NCBI GenBank assembly: GCA_021821055.1
Contig: JAKACX010000011.1
Span: 1 to 53,856, forward strand
Reading direction: 5' to 3'
Length of the DNA stretch: 53,856 nucleotides
DNA from: Bacillota bacterium
GTDB lineage: Bacteria; Bacillota; Bacilli; Alicyclobacillales; SLC66
Part shown: one piece after another, positions 1 through 12,125 of the stretch
Numbering within the stretch: the first letter of the stretch is position 1
Layout: every line of letters begins with the position of its first letter
Program-made: the position numbers and the translations under genes
Notes under the pieces: model-generated
Told to the model about the DNA's origin: nothing
Seen by the model: only the letters and a program-made list of their open reading frames with translations
The model's database searches: none

Positions 1-188
1 ACGTCCACCAGGTCAGCGAACGCGTGCGCCCGCGCAACCCGCGTAGCCCTCACGCGCACGCGCTCACCCGGCAGCGCGCCCGGCACGAAGACGGCGAATC
101 CGTCGCGCCGCCCCACCCCTTCGCCGCGGTATCCGAGATTGTCAATCTCCACTTCGAACGTCTCGCCCGCCCGCACCGGTGCGCTCAC
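1..188 (-). CDS. rlmD: 23S rRNA (uracil-C5)-methyltransferase, N-terminal TRAM domain (partial)
   Basis: Only the first ~62 codons lie in the window; the rest continues beyond base 1. The translation from the GTG at 188 reads as a TRAM RNA-binding domain (ETFEVEIDNLGYRGEGVGR, then a PGALPGERVRVRAT-type stretch). This domain precedes the SAM-dependent methyltransferase domain in RlmD/RlmCD proteins that methylate U1939/U747 of 23S rRNA. A GGAGG lies about 12 nt upstream of the GTG. It follows dagK by 75 bp on the same strand, the same order as dgkB-yerS in Bacillus. The methyltransferase motifs are outside the window, so the exact subfamily (RlmD or RlmCD) is inferred from TRAM plus synteny. 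Confidence 0.75.
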   Translation of the reverse strand, partial: MSAPVRAGETFEVEIDNLGYRGEGVGRRDGFAVFVPGALPGERVRVRATRVARAHAFADLVD

Positions 189-263
189 TCGGCCATCGCC
201 CCTCCGCCCTGCACATCTCCTGAAGAACCGTCCTTGCGTCAGGCCCAGCCGTATCGGATACTG

Positions 264-1160
264 TCACAATCCGGCAACCACGGTCAGGTGCCGCGGCATC
301 ACCTGCACCGCGAACGGCAACTTCCCGCCGTATTCGCCGTCCACATTCAGGTCCGCTTCCGTCGTGGACGACAGCGCGATCGCCCGCGCGCGAAAGTACT
401 CGATCCGCGCGTCGCCGACATGCTCGCCGCGCAACGCCAGTCCAAGCACGCGGATCATTTCGCCGAGGTTCATCGGCTTGACAATCAGGACGTCGAGCAG
501 ACCGTCGCTCACCGACGCGAACGGCGCGAGCCGTTCCAACCCTCCGACCGACCGCGAGTTCGTCACAAGACACAGCATCGCGTCTCCGTCGTACACCCTT
601 TCGTCCGTCTCCACGCGCAGCGGGATCGACCGCAGCCCCGGCAGCCGCTCAATCCCCTTCATGACGTACGCAAACTGGCCCAACACCGTCTTCATCCTGC
701 TCGGCACCTCGTACGTGATCTCCGCCAATCGCCCGCACGCGGCGATGTTCACAAAGTAGCGGCCGTCGCCGAGCCGTCCGAGGTCAAGCGGCATCTGCCG
801 CTGTCGCGCGATCATGCGCGCCGCCTGCTCGACCTGGAAAGGGATCTTCAGCGCGCGCGCCAAGTCGTTCGTCGTCCCCACGGGAATGATCCCGAGCACC
901 GGACGCTGCGGCTCCGGCGCCCGTGCCAGCCCGTTTGTCACCTCGTGCACCGTTCCGTCCCCGCCGCACGCCACGACGTAGCGAAACCCGTCGTGCGCGG
1001 CGCGCTCCGCCTCTTCGGCGGCATCGCCCTCGCCCCTTGTCGCGTGCGAGGACGCCTCAAGTCCCGCCTCCTCAAAAATCTGCAGCACGCTCGGCAGGTG
1101 CGCCCGAAACGCTTCCTTGCCAGCCCGCGGATTGTAGATCAGTCGTATCCTCGGTCGCAT
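264..1160 (-). CDS. dagK: Diacylglycerol kinase (DagK/YegS lipid kinase family)
   Basis: A 298-residue soluble lipid kinase that phosphorylates diacylglycerol to phosphatidate, recycling lipid released during lipoteichoic acid synthesis. The N-terminus has the family signature IRLIYNPRAG. The nucleotide-binding motif GGDGTVHEV is near residue 65, followed by PVLGIIPVGTTNDLARAL. The start is taken as the ATG at 1160 because GAGG lies 8 nt before it. An upstream GTG at 1169 sits directly on the Shine-Dalgarno and is unlikely. It begins 19 bp after gatB and precedes rlmD, matching the gatCAB-dgkB-yerS order of Bacillus. That supports DgkB rather than another YegS-like kinase. Confidence 0.92.
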   Translation of the reverse strand: MRPRIRLIYNPRAGKEAFRAHLPSVLQIFEEAGLEASSHATRGEGDAAEEAERAAHDGFRYVVACGGDGTVHEVTNGLARAPEPQRPVLGIIPVGTTNDLARALKIPFQVEQAARMIARQRQMPLDLGRLGDGRYFVNIAACGRLAEITYEVPSRMKTVLGQFAYVMKGIERLPGLRSIPLRVETDERVYDGDAMLCLVTNSRSVGGLERLAPFASVSDGLLDVLIVKPMNLGEMIRVLGLALRGEHVGDARIEYFRARAIALSSTTEADLNVDGEYGGKLPFAVQVMPRHLTVVAGL

Positions 1161-1179
1161 CGCCGTCACCTCTTGTCCG

Positions 1180-2613
1180 TCAATCTCCGGCGATCATGTC
1201 GGCAATCATGCGGTTGACCATCTGCGGATTCGCCTTGCCCTTCGTTTCTTTCATCATCTGCCCGACAAGCGCTCCGAGCGCCTTCTCCTTGCCCGCTCGG
1301 TAATCCTCCACCGATTTCGGGTTTGCCTCGATCACCCGCTGCGCGATCGCCCGCAGCGCGGCCTCGTCCGAGATCTGCGCGAGCCCCTGTTCTTCGATCA
1401 GGACGCGCGGATCCTTGCCCTGTTCCAGCACGTCGCGCAAAACGGTCTTGGCAATCCTGGTCGAGATCGTGCCATCGTCAATCAGGCCGATCAGCTGCGC
1501 CAACTGCTGCGGCGTCATGTTCACCTGCTCGATTTCCTGGCCCGTGACCTTGAGGTGCGCCAGCAGGTCGCCCATGATCCAATTGCTGGCAGACTTCGCG
1601 TCCCGCACGAGGGCTGCCACCGCGTCGAAGTACTCCGCAAGGGCCCGCGAAGCGGTGAGCACACTCGCATCGTATGCGGGAAGTCCGTACTGGCGCACGA
1701 AGCGTTCGCGCTTGTCCGCCGGCAACTCCGGGATCTCCGCGCGCCGCGCCGCGATGTACTCCGCGCTGAGTTCGACGCGGGCCAGGTCGGGCTCCGGGAA
1801 ATAGCGGTAGTCGTGCGCATCTTCCTTGGAGCGCATCAGGATCGTACGCTCGCTCGCCTCGTCCCAGCGCAGCGTCTGCTGGCGAATCTCCCCGCCCGCC
1901 GCCAGCGCTTCCGCCTGACGGCGCTGCTCGTATTCCAGCCCGCGCTGCACATTGCGAAAACTGTTCATGTTCTTGATCTCGGTCTTTGTGCCAAACGCCC
2001 GTTGGCCGGCCGGGCGCAGAGAGATGTTGGCGTCGCAGCGCAGGGAACCTTCCTCCATGCGACAGTCGGACACGTTGCAGTAGCGCAGGATGCTGCGGAC
2101 TTCCTCCATGTAGAGGCGCGCTTCCTCCGGAGTGCGGATGTCCGGTTCACTGACGATCTCGATCAATGGGACGCCCACGCGATTCAGGTCGACCAGCGAG
2201 TAGTCGCCAAGCGGCGAGTGATTCAGCTTCCCCGCATCCTCCTCGAGGTGCACGCGGGTAACGCCGATCCGCTTCACGCCGCCGCCAACGACAATCTCCA
2301 CGTAGCCGCGCTCGCCGATCGGCTCGTCGTACTGGGAAATCTGGTAGGCCTTCGGGCTGTCCGGGTAGAAGTAATTCTTCCGGTCAAACTTGCTGCTGGC
2401 GCGCACCTCGCAGTTGAGCGCCAGCGCCGCGCGAATGCCCAGGGCCAGCGCCTCCGCGTTCAGCACCGGCAAGACGCCCGGACTGCCGAGGCAGACGGGA
2501 CAGACGCGCGTGTTGGGCGCGGCGCCGAACTCATTGGCGCAATTGCAGAATATCTTCGTCTTCGTCCCGAGTTCCACGTGCACCTCAAGGCCGATCACGG
2601 TCTCAAACGCCAT
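1180..2613 (-). CDS. gatB: Asp-tRNA(Asn)/Glu-tRNA(Gln) amidotransferase subunit B
   Basis: This 477-residue GatB subunit binds mischarged Glu-tRNA(Gln) or Asp-tRNA(Asn) and activates the carbonyl with ATP, so that ammonia from GatA makes Gln-tRNA or Asn-tRNA. The N-terminus is typical ([13 protein letters not shown]). Conserved cradle motifs follow, including [18 protein letters not shown] and the EDAGK and [17 protein letters not shown] stretches. The C-terminus has the YqeY-like tRNA-binding tail ending [17 protein letters not shown]. The ATG is preceded by GGAGG at 9 nt and overlaps the end of gatA by 11 bp, indicating translational coupling. Length is normal and the gene looks intact. Confidence 0.98.
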   Translation of the reverse strand: MAFETVIGLEVHVELGTKTKIFCNCANEFGAAPNTRVCPVCLGSPGVLPVLNAEALALGIRAALALNCEVRASSKFDRKNYFYPDSPKAYQISQYDEPIGERGYVEIVVGGGVKRIGVTRVHLEEDAGKLNHSPLGDYSLVDLNRVGVPLIEIVSEPDIRTPEEARLYMEEVRSILRYCNVSDCRMEEGSLRCDANISLRPAGQRAFGTKTEIKNMNSFRNVQRGLEYEQRRQAEALAAGGEIRQQTLRWDEASERTILMRSKEDAHDYRYFPEPDLARVELSAEYIAARRAEIPELPADKRERFVRQYGLPAYDASVLTASRALAEYFDAVAALVRDAKSASNWIMGDLLAHLKVTGQEIEQVNMTPQQLAQLIGLIDDGTISTRIAKTVLRDVLEQGKDPRVLIEEQGLAQISDEAALRAIAQRVIEANPKSVEDYRAGKEKALGALVGQMMKETKGKANPQMVNRMIADMIAGD

Positions 2614-4171
2614 GTCCGGTCACCTCCGGCGCAAACCGCGGGCGCAGCGGGGAGTGCCCCGCCGCTCGCTCATAGACGTACGCCGCGCCCAGCAGCGTAA
2701 CCTCGTCAAACATGCGCCCGATAAACTGGAGGCCGACCGGAAGGCCGCGGTCCAGCCCGCACGGTACGCTGATCGCCGGCAGGCCGGCGAGATTGACCGG
2801 GATCGTGCAGACGTCGTTCATATACATGGTGAGCGGGTCGTCCACTTTCTCGCCCAGGCGAAACGCGGTGGTCGGCGTGGTCGGGGAGACGATGACGTCG
2901 ACATCCGCGAACGCCTCGTCAAAGTCCCGCCTGATCAGCGTCCGCACCTGCTGCGCCCGCTTGTAGTACGCGTCGTAGTAGCCGCTCGAGAGCGCGTACG
3001 TCCCGATCAGGATGCGCCGCTTCACCTCCGCGCCGAATCCCTCGCTGCGCGTCTTGCTGTACATGTCCACCAGGTTGTCCGCGTCCTTGGCCCGGTAGCC
3101 GTAGCGAACACCATCGTAGCGCGCCAGGTTGGACGACGCCTCGGCTGGAGCGATGAGGTAGTACGTCGACAGCGCGTAGCGCGTGTGCGGCAGGCTGACT
3201 TCACGCACGCGCGCGCCGAGTTTCGCCAGCAGCGCGATCGCCTCCTCCACCTTGCGCCGAACGCCGTCGTCCACGCCCTCGCTAAAATACTCCCGCGCCA
3301 CGCCGATCCGCAGTCCGCTGATGTCTCCCGTCAGGCCGCGGCTGAAATCCGGCGTCTCCACGCGCGCCGACGTCCCGTCTCGCGGATCGTGGCCGGCGAT
3401 CTGCTGCAACACCAGAGCCGCGTCCGCCACCGAGTGGGTCAGCGGCCCGATTTGGTCCAGTGAGGAGGCAAACGCGACAAGGCCGAAGCGCGACACCCGG
3501 CCGTATGTAGGTTTCAGGCCGACCACGCCGCAATACGCGGCCGGCTGGCGGATCGAGCCGCCCGTGTCGGACCCGAGTGCGTACGGCGCCATGCCGGCGG
3601 CCACCGCCGCCGCCGCACCGCCGCTCGAACCGCCCGGCACCCGTTCCAGGTCCCACGGATTGCGGGTGGGAAAGCGCGCCGAATTCTCCGTCGAGGATCC
3701 CATCGCAAATTCATCCATGTTCAGTTTGCCAAGCAGGCGACCGCCCGCCTGCGCCAGTCGCCGGACGGCGGTCGCCGTGTGCGGCGGGGTGTATCCCGCG
3801 AGGATGCGGCTCGCGCACGTCGTCACAATGCCCGCGGTGCAGATGTTGTCCTTCAGCGCGTACGGGATTCCGGCGAGCGCGCCCGCAGACCCGCTGCGGC
3901 CATCCGGTGCGGTCCCGTCGCTGGCAAACTCGGCCTCGCCTTCGCGCGCGGCCCCGTCCGCGGCGTACCCGGCGTACCCGGCATCCGGCCCCTCCCCGCG
4001 CAGACGCCGCTGCGTCTCCGGGTCGTCGTCAACCAGTGTCAGGAACGCCTTCACCCCGTCGTCCCGTCGCGCGATCTCGTTGCGGCACATGGCGAACAAT
4101 TCCCCGGGGCTTGTCCGTCCCGCGTCCAGTCCGGCGCGAAGCGCCCGCAATCCGCTGTACATGTCAAGCAC
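2603..4171 (-). CDS. gatA: Asp-tRNA(Asn)/Glu-tRNA(Gln) amidotransferase subunit A
   Basis: GatA is the glutaminase subunit. It is an amidase-signature enzyme that releases ammonia and passes it to GatB. The protein has the catalytic-lysine region [10 protein letters not shown], the glycine/serine-rich amidase core [14 protein letters not shown] and the cis-serine region [13 protein letters not shown] low-complexity acidic/alanine-rich insertion (about residues 75-105, [11 protein letters not shown] and following) precedes the catalytic Lys motif and lengthens the protein to 522 residues, versus ~485 usually. The GTG at 4171 is chosen because GGAGG is 9 nt upstream and it lies 4 bp after the gatC stop. 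The ATG at 4162 is an alternative. Confidence 0.97.
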   Translation of the reverse strand: MLDMYSGLRALRAGLDAGRTSPGELFAMCRNEIARRDDGVKAFLTLVDDDPETQRRLRGEGPDAGYAGYAADGAAREGEAEFASDGTAPDGRSGSAGALAGIPYALKDNICTAGIVTTCASRILAGYTPPHTATAVRRLAQAGGRLLGKLNMDEFAMGSSTENSARFPTRNPWDLERVPGGSSGGAAAAVAAGMAPYALGSDTGGSIRQPAAYCGVVGLKPTYGRVSRFGLVAFASSLDQIGPLTHSVADAALVLQQIAGHDPRDGTSARVETPDFSRGLTGDISGLRIGVAREYFSEGVDDGVRRKVEEAIALLAKLGARVREVSLPHTRYALSTYYLIAPAEASSNLARYDGVRYGYRAKDADNLVDMYSKTRSEGFGAEVKRRILIGTYALSSGYYDAYYKRAQQVRTLIRRDFDEAFADVDVIVSPTTPTTAFRLGEKVDDPLTMYMNDVCTIPVNLAGLPAISVPCGLDRGLPVGLQFIGRMFDEVTLLGAAYVYERAAGHSPLRPRFAPEVTGHGV

Positions 4172-4175
4172 TGCG

Positions 4176-4466
4176 TCATCCCTCCAGGACGGCCGGCACG
4201 CGAAACTGCTGCTCATCCGCGTCCGGCGCGTTTGCCAAAGCTGTCAGCGGCGCCAGGGAAGGCCGCGGCTCATCCGGCCGCGTCACTGTTTCTCCCCCGC
4301 CGACGTGGCTCATCGGGGACACCCCCGCCAGGTCCAATCCGGCAAGCTCGTCCGCGTGCTGCAAAATGCGGTCGAGTTCACCCGCCAGCGTGTGTTTTTC
4401 TTCGTCCGTCAGGACCAGCCGCGCCAGGCGCGCGACGTGCGCCACATCCTGCTCCGTCAGATGCAT
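4176..4466 (-). CDS. gatC: Asp-tRNA(Asn)/Glu-tRNA(Gln) amidotransferase subunit C
   Basis: A 96-residue GatC, the small subunit that wraps GatA and GatB and stabilises the complex. It begins with the family pattern [21 protein letters not shown] and ends with a Phe-Arg-Val-Pro-type tail ([12 protein letters not shown]). It leads the gatC-gatA-gatB run, with 4 bp to gatA, and lies 44 bp downstream of the WecA/TagO-type gene on the same strand, so it may share that gene's transcript. The presence of GatCAB implies that Gln-tRNA and/or Asn-tRNA are made by the indirect transamidation route. Confidence 0.96.
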   Translation of the reverse strand: MHLTEQDVAHVARLARLVLTDEEKHTLAGELDRILQHADELAGLDLAGVSPMSHVGGGETVTRPDEPRPSLAPLTALANAPDADEQQFRVPAVLEG

Positions 4467-4510
4467 GGCGGCGCCTCCTCCCAGTTAACGAGTGATAGGC
4501 GATCGGCCGG

Positions 4511-5461
4511 TCAGTGATTGACCAGCAGGATCACGATCGACACGAGCGAAAAGCATATCCCCAGCAAATATAGAAACGTCACCGTCTGCTTCTGGGTCAG
4601 TCCCGAGCTCATGAGGTGGTGAAACGTATGTCCGCGGTCGCCGACGTAGATCGGACGATTCTCCCGAAAACGTCGAATGATGACGTAAAATGCGTCCATG
4701 ATCGGCACGCCAAGGGCAAGCACGGGGATGATCACGCTGACGAGTGTGGCCGACTTGAAAGCCCCGTCCACCGCGATGGCCGCCAACACGTACCCGAGGA
4801 ACGTCGCCCCGGCGTCGCCCATGAAAATGCGCGCCGGATGAAAATTGTGCCGCAAAAAGCCGAGCGTGCAGCCGATCAGAATGATCGAGAACATCGCCAT
4901 TCCATAGTGCGCCTTCACGAGCGCGATCAGAAACAGCGTGGTTGCCGAAATCGCCGCGATTCCGGCCGCGAGCCCGTCCACGCCGTCCAGGAAGTTGAGC
5001 ATGTTCGTGATCCCGACCACCCACACGACGGTCGTGACGGCGCGCAGCCACACGGGAAACACGAGAAATCCGTCGTGCAAAAACGGCACATTGATGCCCT
5101 GGATGCTGACATTGAAGAGCGGCAACAGCGATGCGGCGACAATCTGCACGACAAACTTCGGCCAGGCGGACAGATCCTTGCGCCGCGTCTTGAAGTAGTC
5201 GTCGACGATTCCGATCGAGAAAATCAGGAATCCACCCAGCGTAACGCCCCAGAACTGCTCGGTGCGCGCCGTGAACAGGGCTGCCGTGACGACAAATCCC
5301 ACATACATGGCCAAGCCGCCCAAAAGCGGGATGGGATCCTTGTGAATCTTGCGCTGGTTCGGCATGTCCACAAAGCCCGTGCGCAGCGCGAGCTTCTGGA
5401 CATGGGGCACTGAAAAAAAGACGAGGACGAAACTGAACACGCCCGCAAGAGCATACTGCAT
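4511..5461 (-). CDS. tagO: Undecaprenyl-phosphate N-acetylglucosaminyl 1-phosphate transferase (WecA/TagO family)
   Basis: An integral membrane enzyme that transfers GlcNAc-1-phosphate (or a related sugar phosphate) from UDP-sugar to undecaprenyl phosphate. This starts wall teichoic acid or other lipid-linked glycans. About ten hydrophobic helices are visible. Catalytic loops are VDDYFKTRRKDLS, NMLNFLDGVDGLAAG and MGDAGATFLG, and the WecA-type histidine loop GHTFHHL lies near the C-terminus. The ATG at 5461 is preferred because AGGGGGA lies ~10 nt upstream. 316 residues is normal for the family. Whether the product feeds teichoic acid or another polymer cannot be told here. Confidence 0.88.
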   Translation of the reverse strand: MQYALAGVFSFVLVFFSVPHVQKLALRTGFVDMPNQRKIHKDPIPLLGGLAMYVGFVVTAALFTARTEQFWGVTLGGFLIFSIGIVDDYFKTRRKDLSAWPKFVVQIVAASLLPLFNVSIQGINVPFLHDGFLVFPVWLRAVTTVVWVVGITNMLNFLDGVDGLAAGIAAISATTLFLIALVKAHYGMAMFSIILIGCTLGFLRHNFHPARIFMGDAGATFLGYVLAAIAVDGAFKSATLVSVIIPVLALGVPIMDAFYVIIRRFRENRPIYVGDRGHTFHHLMSSGLTQKQTVTFLYLLGICFSLVSIVILLVNH

Positions 5462-5615
5462 GCGCTGAATATCCCCCTCAGCCTTAGCAACGGTTCCAGT
5501 ATAACAAACCGCGATCCACAACCCCAACGAGACTGGCTGTTCTAACGGTATGAAGCAAGCCATACGTTATTACATGACGATCCTGTTACCCGACGCGTCA
5601 AAGGAGTTGAGTCCC

Positions 5616-7836
<2,221 letters not shown>

Positions 7837-10053
7837 TCACTCCTGCACTTTGCGGATGGGCGCGAAACGCACCATGAGCCGCCGGACGCCGATCGGATCG
7901 GGAAACTCGACCGTGACCTCGACATCGTCGCCGACGCCGTCTTTGTCTTTCAGGACGCCCATTCCCCACTTGCGATGCTCGACCGCGTCGCCCAGATGCC
8001 AGTCAATGGTAGGGTCCGCGCCAAAACTCGGCGGAATCTGGTCAAGTCCGTCGCTCCGCCCCCTACCTCGCATACCCCCGGCGACTCCTCCCGACAGGCC
8101 GCCCTTGGGCCGCTCCCATTCCTGCAGCACCGCCGACGGAATCTCCTTGAGAAAGCGCGAAGGCGCGTTGGTGCGCGAATACCCGTACAGCGTCCGCGAT
8201 GCCGCGCAGGACAGGTACAGTTCCTTGCGGGCCCGCGTGATCCCGACGTAGCACAGACGCCTCTCCTCTTCCAGTTCCGGGATGTCGTCGATCGCGCGCG
8301 CGTGCGGGAACACGCCCTCCTCCATCGCAGGCATGAAGACGATCGGAAATTCGAGACCCTTCGCGCTGTGCAACGTCATCAGCGTCAAACCGTCGCCCGC
8401 GCCGCCTTCCTGGTCCGCGTCCGCCACAAGCGCGACCTCCGACAGAAAACCGACCAGACCGACGCCCTCCTCCCGCTTGTCGAATTCCTGCGTCACGGAC
8501 AGCAACTCCTCCACATTCTCAAGGCGCGTCTGCGCCTCGATCGTGCGCTCCGCCTGCATCATGTCGCGATACCCGCTCTGCTGCAACACTTCCCCGGCGA
8601 GTTCCGTCACATTCAGGTACTCCTGCATGGCGGCCCACTGCCGGATCAGTGTCGTGAACCGGTCGAACTGCTCCGTGAAGCGCACCGAAAGTCCGAGCAG
8701 GTCGTGCTCCTGCATGGCGGCGAACAGCGACAGCCCCTGTTCATTCGCGAGCTCCCGCACGCGCGCCAAGGTGCCCTCTCCAATTCCCCGCTTCGGGACA
8801 TTCACCACCCTCTCCAACGCCATGTCATCGTCCTGATTCACGATCAGCCTCAGGTAGGCGAGCACGTCCTTGATCTCCTTGCGCTCGTAAAACCGGGTGC
8901 CGCCAAACACGCGGTACGGCACTCCGGCCTTGATGCACGCCTCCTCAATCACCCGCGACTGGGCGTTTGTGCGATAGAGCACCGCGATGTCGGACAGACG
9001 GACGCGATCCTGATCCCGCCGCCGCATCGACTCGTCGACGATAAACCGCGCCTCGTCCCGTTCGTCGTACAGACGCGCGAAAACCACCGCCGACCCGTCG
9101 TCGTTGTCCGTCCAGAGCATCTTCTCGGGCCTTTCGAGATTGTTCCCGATCACGCCGTTTGCGGCCTGCAGGATGGCCTTTGTCGAACGGTAGTTCTGCT
9201 CGAGCTTGATAACCCTGGCGGCAGGGTAGTCCCTTTCAAACGACAGGATGTTGCCGATGTCCGCACCGCGCCAACGATAGATCGACTGGTCGGAATCCCC
9301 CACCACGCACAGATTCTGGTGACCTTCGGCCAGCAGGCGGACAAGCCGGTACTGACTGTGGTTCGTGTCCTGGTACTCGTCCACAAGCACGTACTGGAAC
9401 TTGCGACGGTACCATTCGCGCGTCTCCTCGTCGTCCTGCAAGAGTTCCACCGTCTTCATGATCAGGTCGTCAAAGTCCAGCGCATTGTTGCTGCGCAGCC
9501 TCTCCTGGTACCTCTCGTAGGCGGCGGCGATCACGGCGGCCATGGGTCCTTCGGCCGTACTGCGCGCGGCCGACGGCGTGACCAGGGAATTCTTGTGCCG
9601 GCTGACTCCAGCGAGGACTGCGCGCGGATCGAACTTGCGCGTGTCGTAGTCGAGTTCCTCCAGCGTCCGTTTCATCACGGTGTGCTGGTCAGCGCTGTCA
9701 AGAATCGTGAAGTGACTCGCGTAACCCAGTTTTTCAATATCCCTGCGCAGCATCCGGACGCACATCGAGTGAAAGGTCGACACCCAGATGTCGGAGGACG
9801 AAGGGCCGACGAGCTGTTCCACACGCTCGCGCATCTCGCGCGCCGCCTTGTTCGTGAACGTGATGGCGAGCACGTTCCACGGCGGTACGCCCTCATGTGC
9901 CAGCAGCCACGCGATCCGGCGCGTCAGCACGCTGGTCTTGCCGCTGCCGGCGCCCGCCACCACAAGCAAGGGCCCCTTTGTCGCAAGGACGGCCTCACGT
10001 TGCTGCGGATTCAGGTCGTGCAACAAATCCCATTCACTTCGGTCAATGGCCAC
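7837..10053 (-). CDS. pcrA: ATP-dependent DNA helicase PcrA (UvrD/Rep superfamily 1A)
   Basis: A 739-residue 3'-5' helicase used in nucleotide excision repair, plasmid replication and clearing RecA or RNA polymerase from DNA. Motifs in order: Q motif LNPQQREAV, Walker A AGAGSGKT, motif Ia TFTNKAAREM, Walker B VDEYQDTN, motif III GDSDQSIYRWRGAD, motif IV LEQNYRS, motif V TLMTLHSAKGLEF and motif VI YVGITRARKELYL. The C-terminal Tudor-like region (GDAVEHRKWGMGV) is the RNA polymerase-contacting part of PcrA. The GTG at 10053 begins the conserved N-terminus and overlaps the purK stop by 11 bp, so expression is probably coupled to purK. Confidence 0.96.
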   Translation of the reverse strand: MAIDRSEWDLLHDLNPQQREAVLATKGPLLVVAGAGSGKTSVLTRRIAWLLAHEGVPPWNVLAITFTNKAAREMRERVEQLVGPSSSDIWVSTFHSMCVRMLRRDIEKLGYASHFTILDSADQHTVMKRTLEELDYDTRKFDPRAVLAGVSRHKNSLVTPSAARSTAEGPMAAVIAAAYERYQERLRSNNALDFDDLIMKTVELLQDDEETREWYRRKFQYVLVDEYQDTNHSQYRLVRLLAEGHQNLCVVGDSDQSIYRWRGADIGNILSFERDYPAARVIKLEQNYRSTKAILQAANGVIGNNLERPEKMLWTDNDDGSAVVFARLYDERDEARFIVDESMRRRDQDRVRLSDIAVLYRTNAQSRVIEEACIKAGVPYRVFGGTRFYERKEIKDVLAYLRLIVNQDDDMALERVVNVPKRGIGEGTLARVRELANEQGLSLFAAMQEHDLLGLSVRFTEQFDRFTTLIRQWAAMQEYLNVTELAGEVLQQSGYRDMMQAERTIEAQTRLENVEELLSVTQEFDKREEGVGLVGFLSEVALVADADQEGGAGDGLTLMTLHSAKGLEFPIVFMPAMEEGVFPHARAIDDIPELEEERRLCYVGITRARKELYLSCAASRTLYGYSRTNAPSRFLKEIPSAVLQEWERPKGGLSGGVAGGMRGRGRSDGLDQIPPSFGADPTIDWHLGDAVEHRKWGMGVLKDKDGVGDDVEVTVEFPDPIGVRRLMVRFAPIRKVQE

Positions 10054-11239
10054 GCGCAAACCCCGCTTTCTCTTGTTGGTTCCCTGTGGCGCCGGCCGGC
10101 CCCGCGTAACGCGCGTACAGGACGGCCGCGCGCCGCAGAGCCTGGTCGCGCGTCTCCCCGACGGCGAGGACATGTCCCATTTTGCGGCCCGGGCGCGCCT
10201 CCTGTTTCCCGTAGAAGTAGACGGCGGAATGGTCGTCCGGTTCAGGGAGAAAGCCGACGCGGCGATAAACAGTCTCATCACGGTCGACAAACAGGTCGCC
10301 GAGCAGGTTGATCATGACGGCAGGCCGCGTCGTCACATCCCCGAGCGGGGCGCCCGCCACGGCGCGGCACAACTGCGCAAACTGGCTCGTTGCCGCGGAT
10401 AGCTGGGTGTGGTGGCCGGAGTTGTGGGGGCGCGGCGCCAATTCATTGACCAGGATGCGTCCGTCTTGTGTGTGAAACATCTCCACGGCAAGCAATCCCA
10501 CCAGTCCAAGCTCGCGCGCGATGCGCTCTGCCACCGCCACTGCCGTGCGCTGCTTCTCTTCCGGCAGCGCGGAAGGAAAGCTCGACTGGTGCAGGATATG
10601 GTTGACGTGCACATTGTCGACGACCGGATACGAAACGAGCCCGCCATCGGCCGCGCCCGCAACGATCACCGAGCACTCGGAACGCAGTTCGATCCATTCC
10701 TCCAGCACACACGGGGCGAAATCCAGCGCGCTCCACGCGTCCTGTGCATCAGCCGGATGCATGATGCGTACCTGCCCCTTCCCGTCGTACCCCTGTTCCG
10801 CCGTCTTGAGCACCGCCGGCGTTCCCACGCCCGCAATGGCGGCGGACAGTTCCTCGCGCGTGCGCACAGGAGCCACGCGCGGCATCGGCACTCCGACCGA
10901 GCGCAAGAACTCCCGTTCGCGTATGCGGTTTTGCGCGATCCACAGCACATCGGGCCCGGGACGCGTCGAGGCGTACCGCGCCGCCAGGCGAACGCTTTCG
11001 ATCGGCAGCAGTTCCGTGTCGTACGTCACGGCATCGACGGCCGACGCGAATTCGCGGACAAGCGACTCGTCGTCAAACGACCCGAGCCACACCCTGTCAG
11101 CCGTGAGCGCACCGGGGTTGCCCGCGTCGGAAGCGTAAACATGCATCTCATATCCCAGGGCGCGGCCGGCAAGACACGTCATCTGCGCCAACTGCCCGTC
11201 GCCAAAGATTCCAATAGCCGGTTTCAAATCGTCGCGCAC
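10043..11239 (-). CDS. purK: 5-(carboxyamino)imidazole ribonucleotide synthase
   Basis: PurK is an ATP-grasp enzyme that converts AIR, bicarbonate and ATP to N5-CAIR in de novo purine synthesis. The N-terminal Rossmann-like motif is IGIFGDGQLAQM. ATP-grasp features are AVLKTAEQGYDGKGQ and VEMFHTQDGRILVNELAPRPHNSGH; the last is the PurK signature with the metal-binding Glu and Asn. 398 residues fits the family. The start is GTG with AAGGA 6 nt upstream. purE lies 41 bp upstream and feeds the same step. Unusually, the pair is linked to pcrA rather than to the rest of a pur operon within this window. Confidence 0.96.
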   Translation of the reverse strand: MRDDLKPAIGIFGDGQLAQMTCLAGRALGYEMHVYASDAGNPGALTADRVWLGSFDDESLVREFASAVDAVTYDTELLPIESVRLAARYASTRPGPDVLWIAQNRIREREFLRSVGVPMPRVAPVRTREELSAAIAGVGTPAVLKTAEQGYDGKGQVRIMHPADAQDAWSALDFAPCVLEEWIELRSECSVIVAGAADGGLVSYPVVDNVHVNHILHQSSFPSALPEEKQRTAVAVAERIARELGLVGLLAVEMFHTQDGRILVNELAPRPHNSGHHTQLSAATSQFAQLCRAVAGAPLGDVTTRPAVMINLLGDLFVDRDETVYRRVGFLPEPDDHSAVYFYGKQEARPGRKMGHVLAVGETRDQALRRAAVLYARYAGPAGATGNQQEKAGFARGH

Positions 11240-11280
11240 TCCATTTCCTTGTCCATTCCCGCTCCGCCCGCATCATCCGG

Positions 11281-11766
11281 TCATCCGTCCAGATCAATGG
11301 TATCCTGCAAAACAGCGCTCGTCTGTGAGGAGCGAAACTCATCAAGGCGTCTCGCGAGTTCAGCGTCATGCATCGCGAGCAGCGCAACGCCAAACAATGC
11401 GGCGTTTTTGGCCCCGGGTTCCCCAATGGCGACCGTCGCCACCGGTACGCCGGCAGGCATCTGCACGATGGAGAGCAGGCTGTCCAGGCCATTTAGCGCC
11501 TTGGACTGCACGGGCACTCCGATGACAGGCACCGGCGTCAGCGCCGCGAGCATCCCCGGCAAGTGCGCCGCCCCGCCCGCCGCCGCGATGATCACCGAAA
11601 ATCCTCTCTCGCGGGCCGTTTTGCCGTAGTCGTACAGCTTTTGCGGCGTCCTGTGCGCGGAGACGATCTCGACTTCAAACGGCGCGGAGAATGCCCGCAA
11701 CAGGTCTGTGCAGTGACGCATCGTCGCGAAGTCTGACTTGCTGCCCATGACAACGCCAATTTTCAA
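11281..11766 (-). CDS. purE: 5-(carboxyamino)imidazole ribonucleotide mutase
   Basis: PurE (class I) rearranges N5-CAIR to CAIR, the step after PurK. The N-terminus [14 protein letters not shown] carries the MGSKSDW-like phosphate-binding loop. [13 protein letters not shown] holds the catalytic His-containing segment, and [17 protein letters not shown] is the glycine-rich core. The true start is most likely the TTG at 11766: GGAGG is 7 nt before it and homologous proteins begin just before this point. In-frame ATGs upstream lack a Shine-Dalgarno. That gives 161 residues, normal for class I PurE. It heads the purE-purK-pcrA-ligA run. Confidence 0.96.
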   Translation of the reverse strand: MKIGVVMGSKSDFATMRHCTDLLRAFSAPFEVEIVSAHRTPQKLYDYGKTARERGFSVIIAAAGGAAHLPGMLAALTPVPVIGVPVQSKALNGLDSLLSIVQMPAGVPVATVAIGEPGAKNAALFGVALLAMHDAELARRLDEFRSSQTSAVLQDTIDLDG

Positions 11767-11862
11767 GTTCTGCCCTCCGATCGGACGCAATGCGCCACGC
11801 ATGACGGACAAACCGTATACCTCTACTATACCCCACGAAAGCAGGCCTCGTCTCTGACCGGA

Positions 11863-11897
11863 CAGAAAAAGACGGCCTGCGCGCACGCGAAGCCGTC
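11863..11897 (-). terminator. Rho-independent terminator downstream of tRNA-Pro
   Basis: On the minus strand a GACGGC arm (11892-11897), a GC-rich loop and a GCCGTC arm (11871-11876) are followed by TTTTT. It sits 9 bp past the tRNA 3' end and upstream of purE. It should end the tRNA transcript before the purine genes. Confidence 0.8.
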
Positions 11898-11905
11898 CAA
11901 TACCA

Positions 11906-11978
11906 TCGGAATGACAGGATTCGAACCTGCGACCTCACGGTCCCGAACCGTGCGCTCTACCACCTGAGCTACATTCCG
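11906..11978 (-). tRNA. tRNA-Pro (anticodon CGG)
   Basis: The minus strand gives a full cloverleaf. The 7-bp acceptor is CGGAATG/CATTCCG with discriminator A. The D arm is GCTC-AGGTGGTAG-AGC. The anticodon stem CACGG/CCGTG has loop TTCGGGA, so the anticodon is CGG with G37, and the T arm is GCAGG-TTCGAAT-CCTGT. The C1:G72 pair is typical of bacterial tRNA-Pro. CCA is not encoded, since the bases after the discriminator are TGG. This decoder reads CCG codons, which are frequent in this GC-rich genome. Confidence 0.97.
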
Positions 11979-12042
11979 CCGACAAGCGATAATATATCAT
12001 TTCCCGGCGCGACCCGTCAAATAGCGGCGGCGCGCCGCGCCC

Positions 12043-12068
12043 GGAAAAACCGCACGGATCGCGCGGTC
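12043..12068 (-). terminator. Rho-independent terminator after the SIMPL-domain gene
   Basis: The minus strand has ACCGC, a nine-base loop and GCGGT followed by a T run (plus-strand A run at 12045-12049). It lies about 60 bp downstream of the SIMPL gene stop and upstream of tRNA-Pro. Confidence 0.65.
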
Positions 12069-12125
12069 TTTCCCGGAACGGGGCGTGTCGCTGGAGACCG
12101 GGCACAAGCGCGGCGTCGGGCCGTG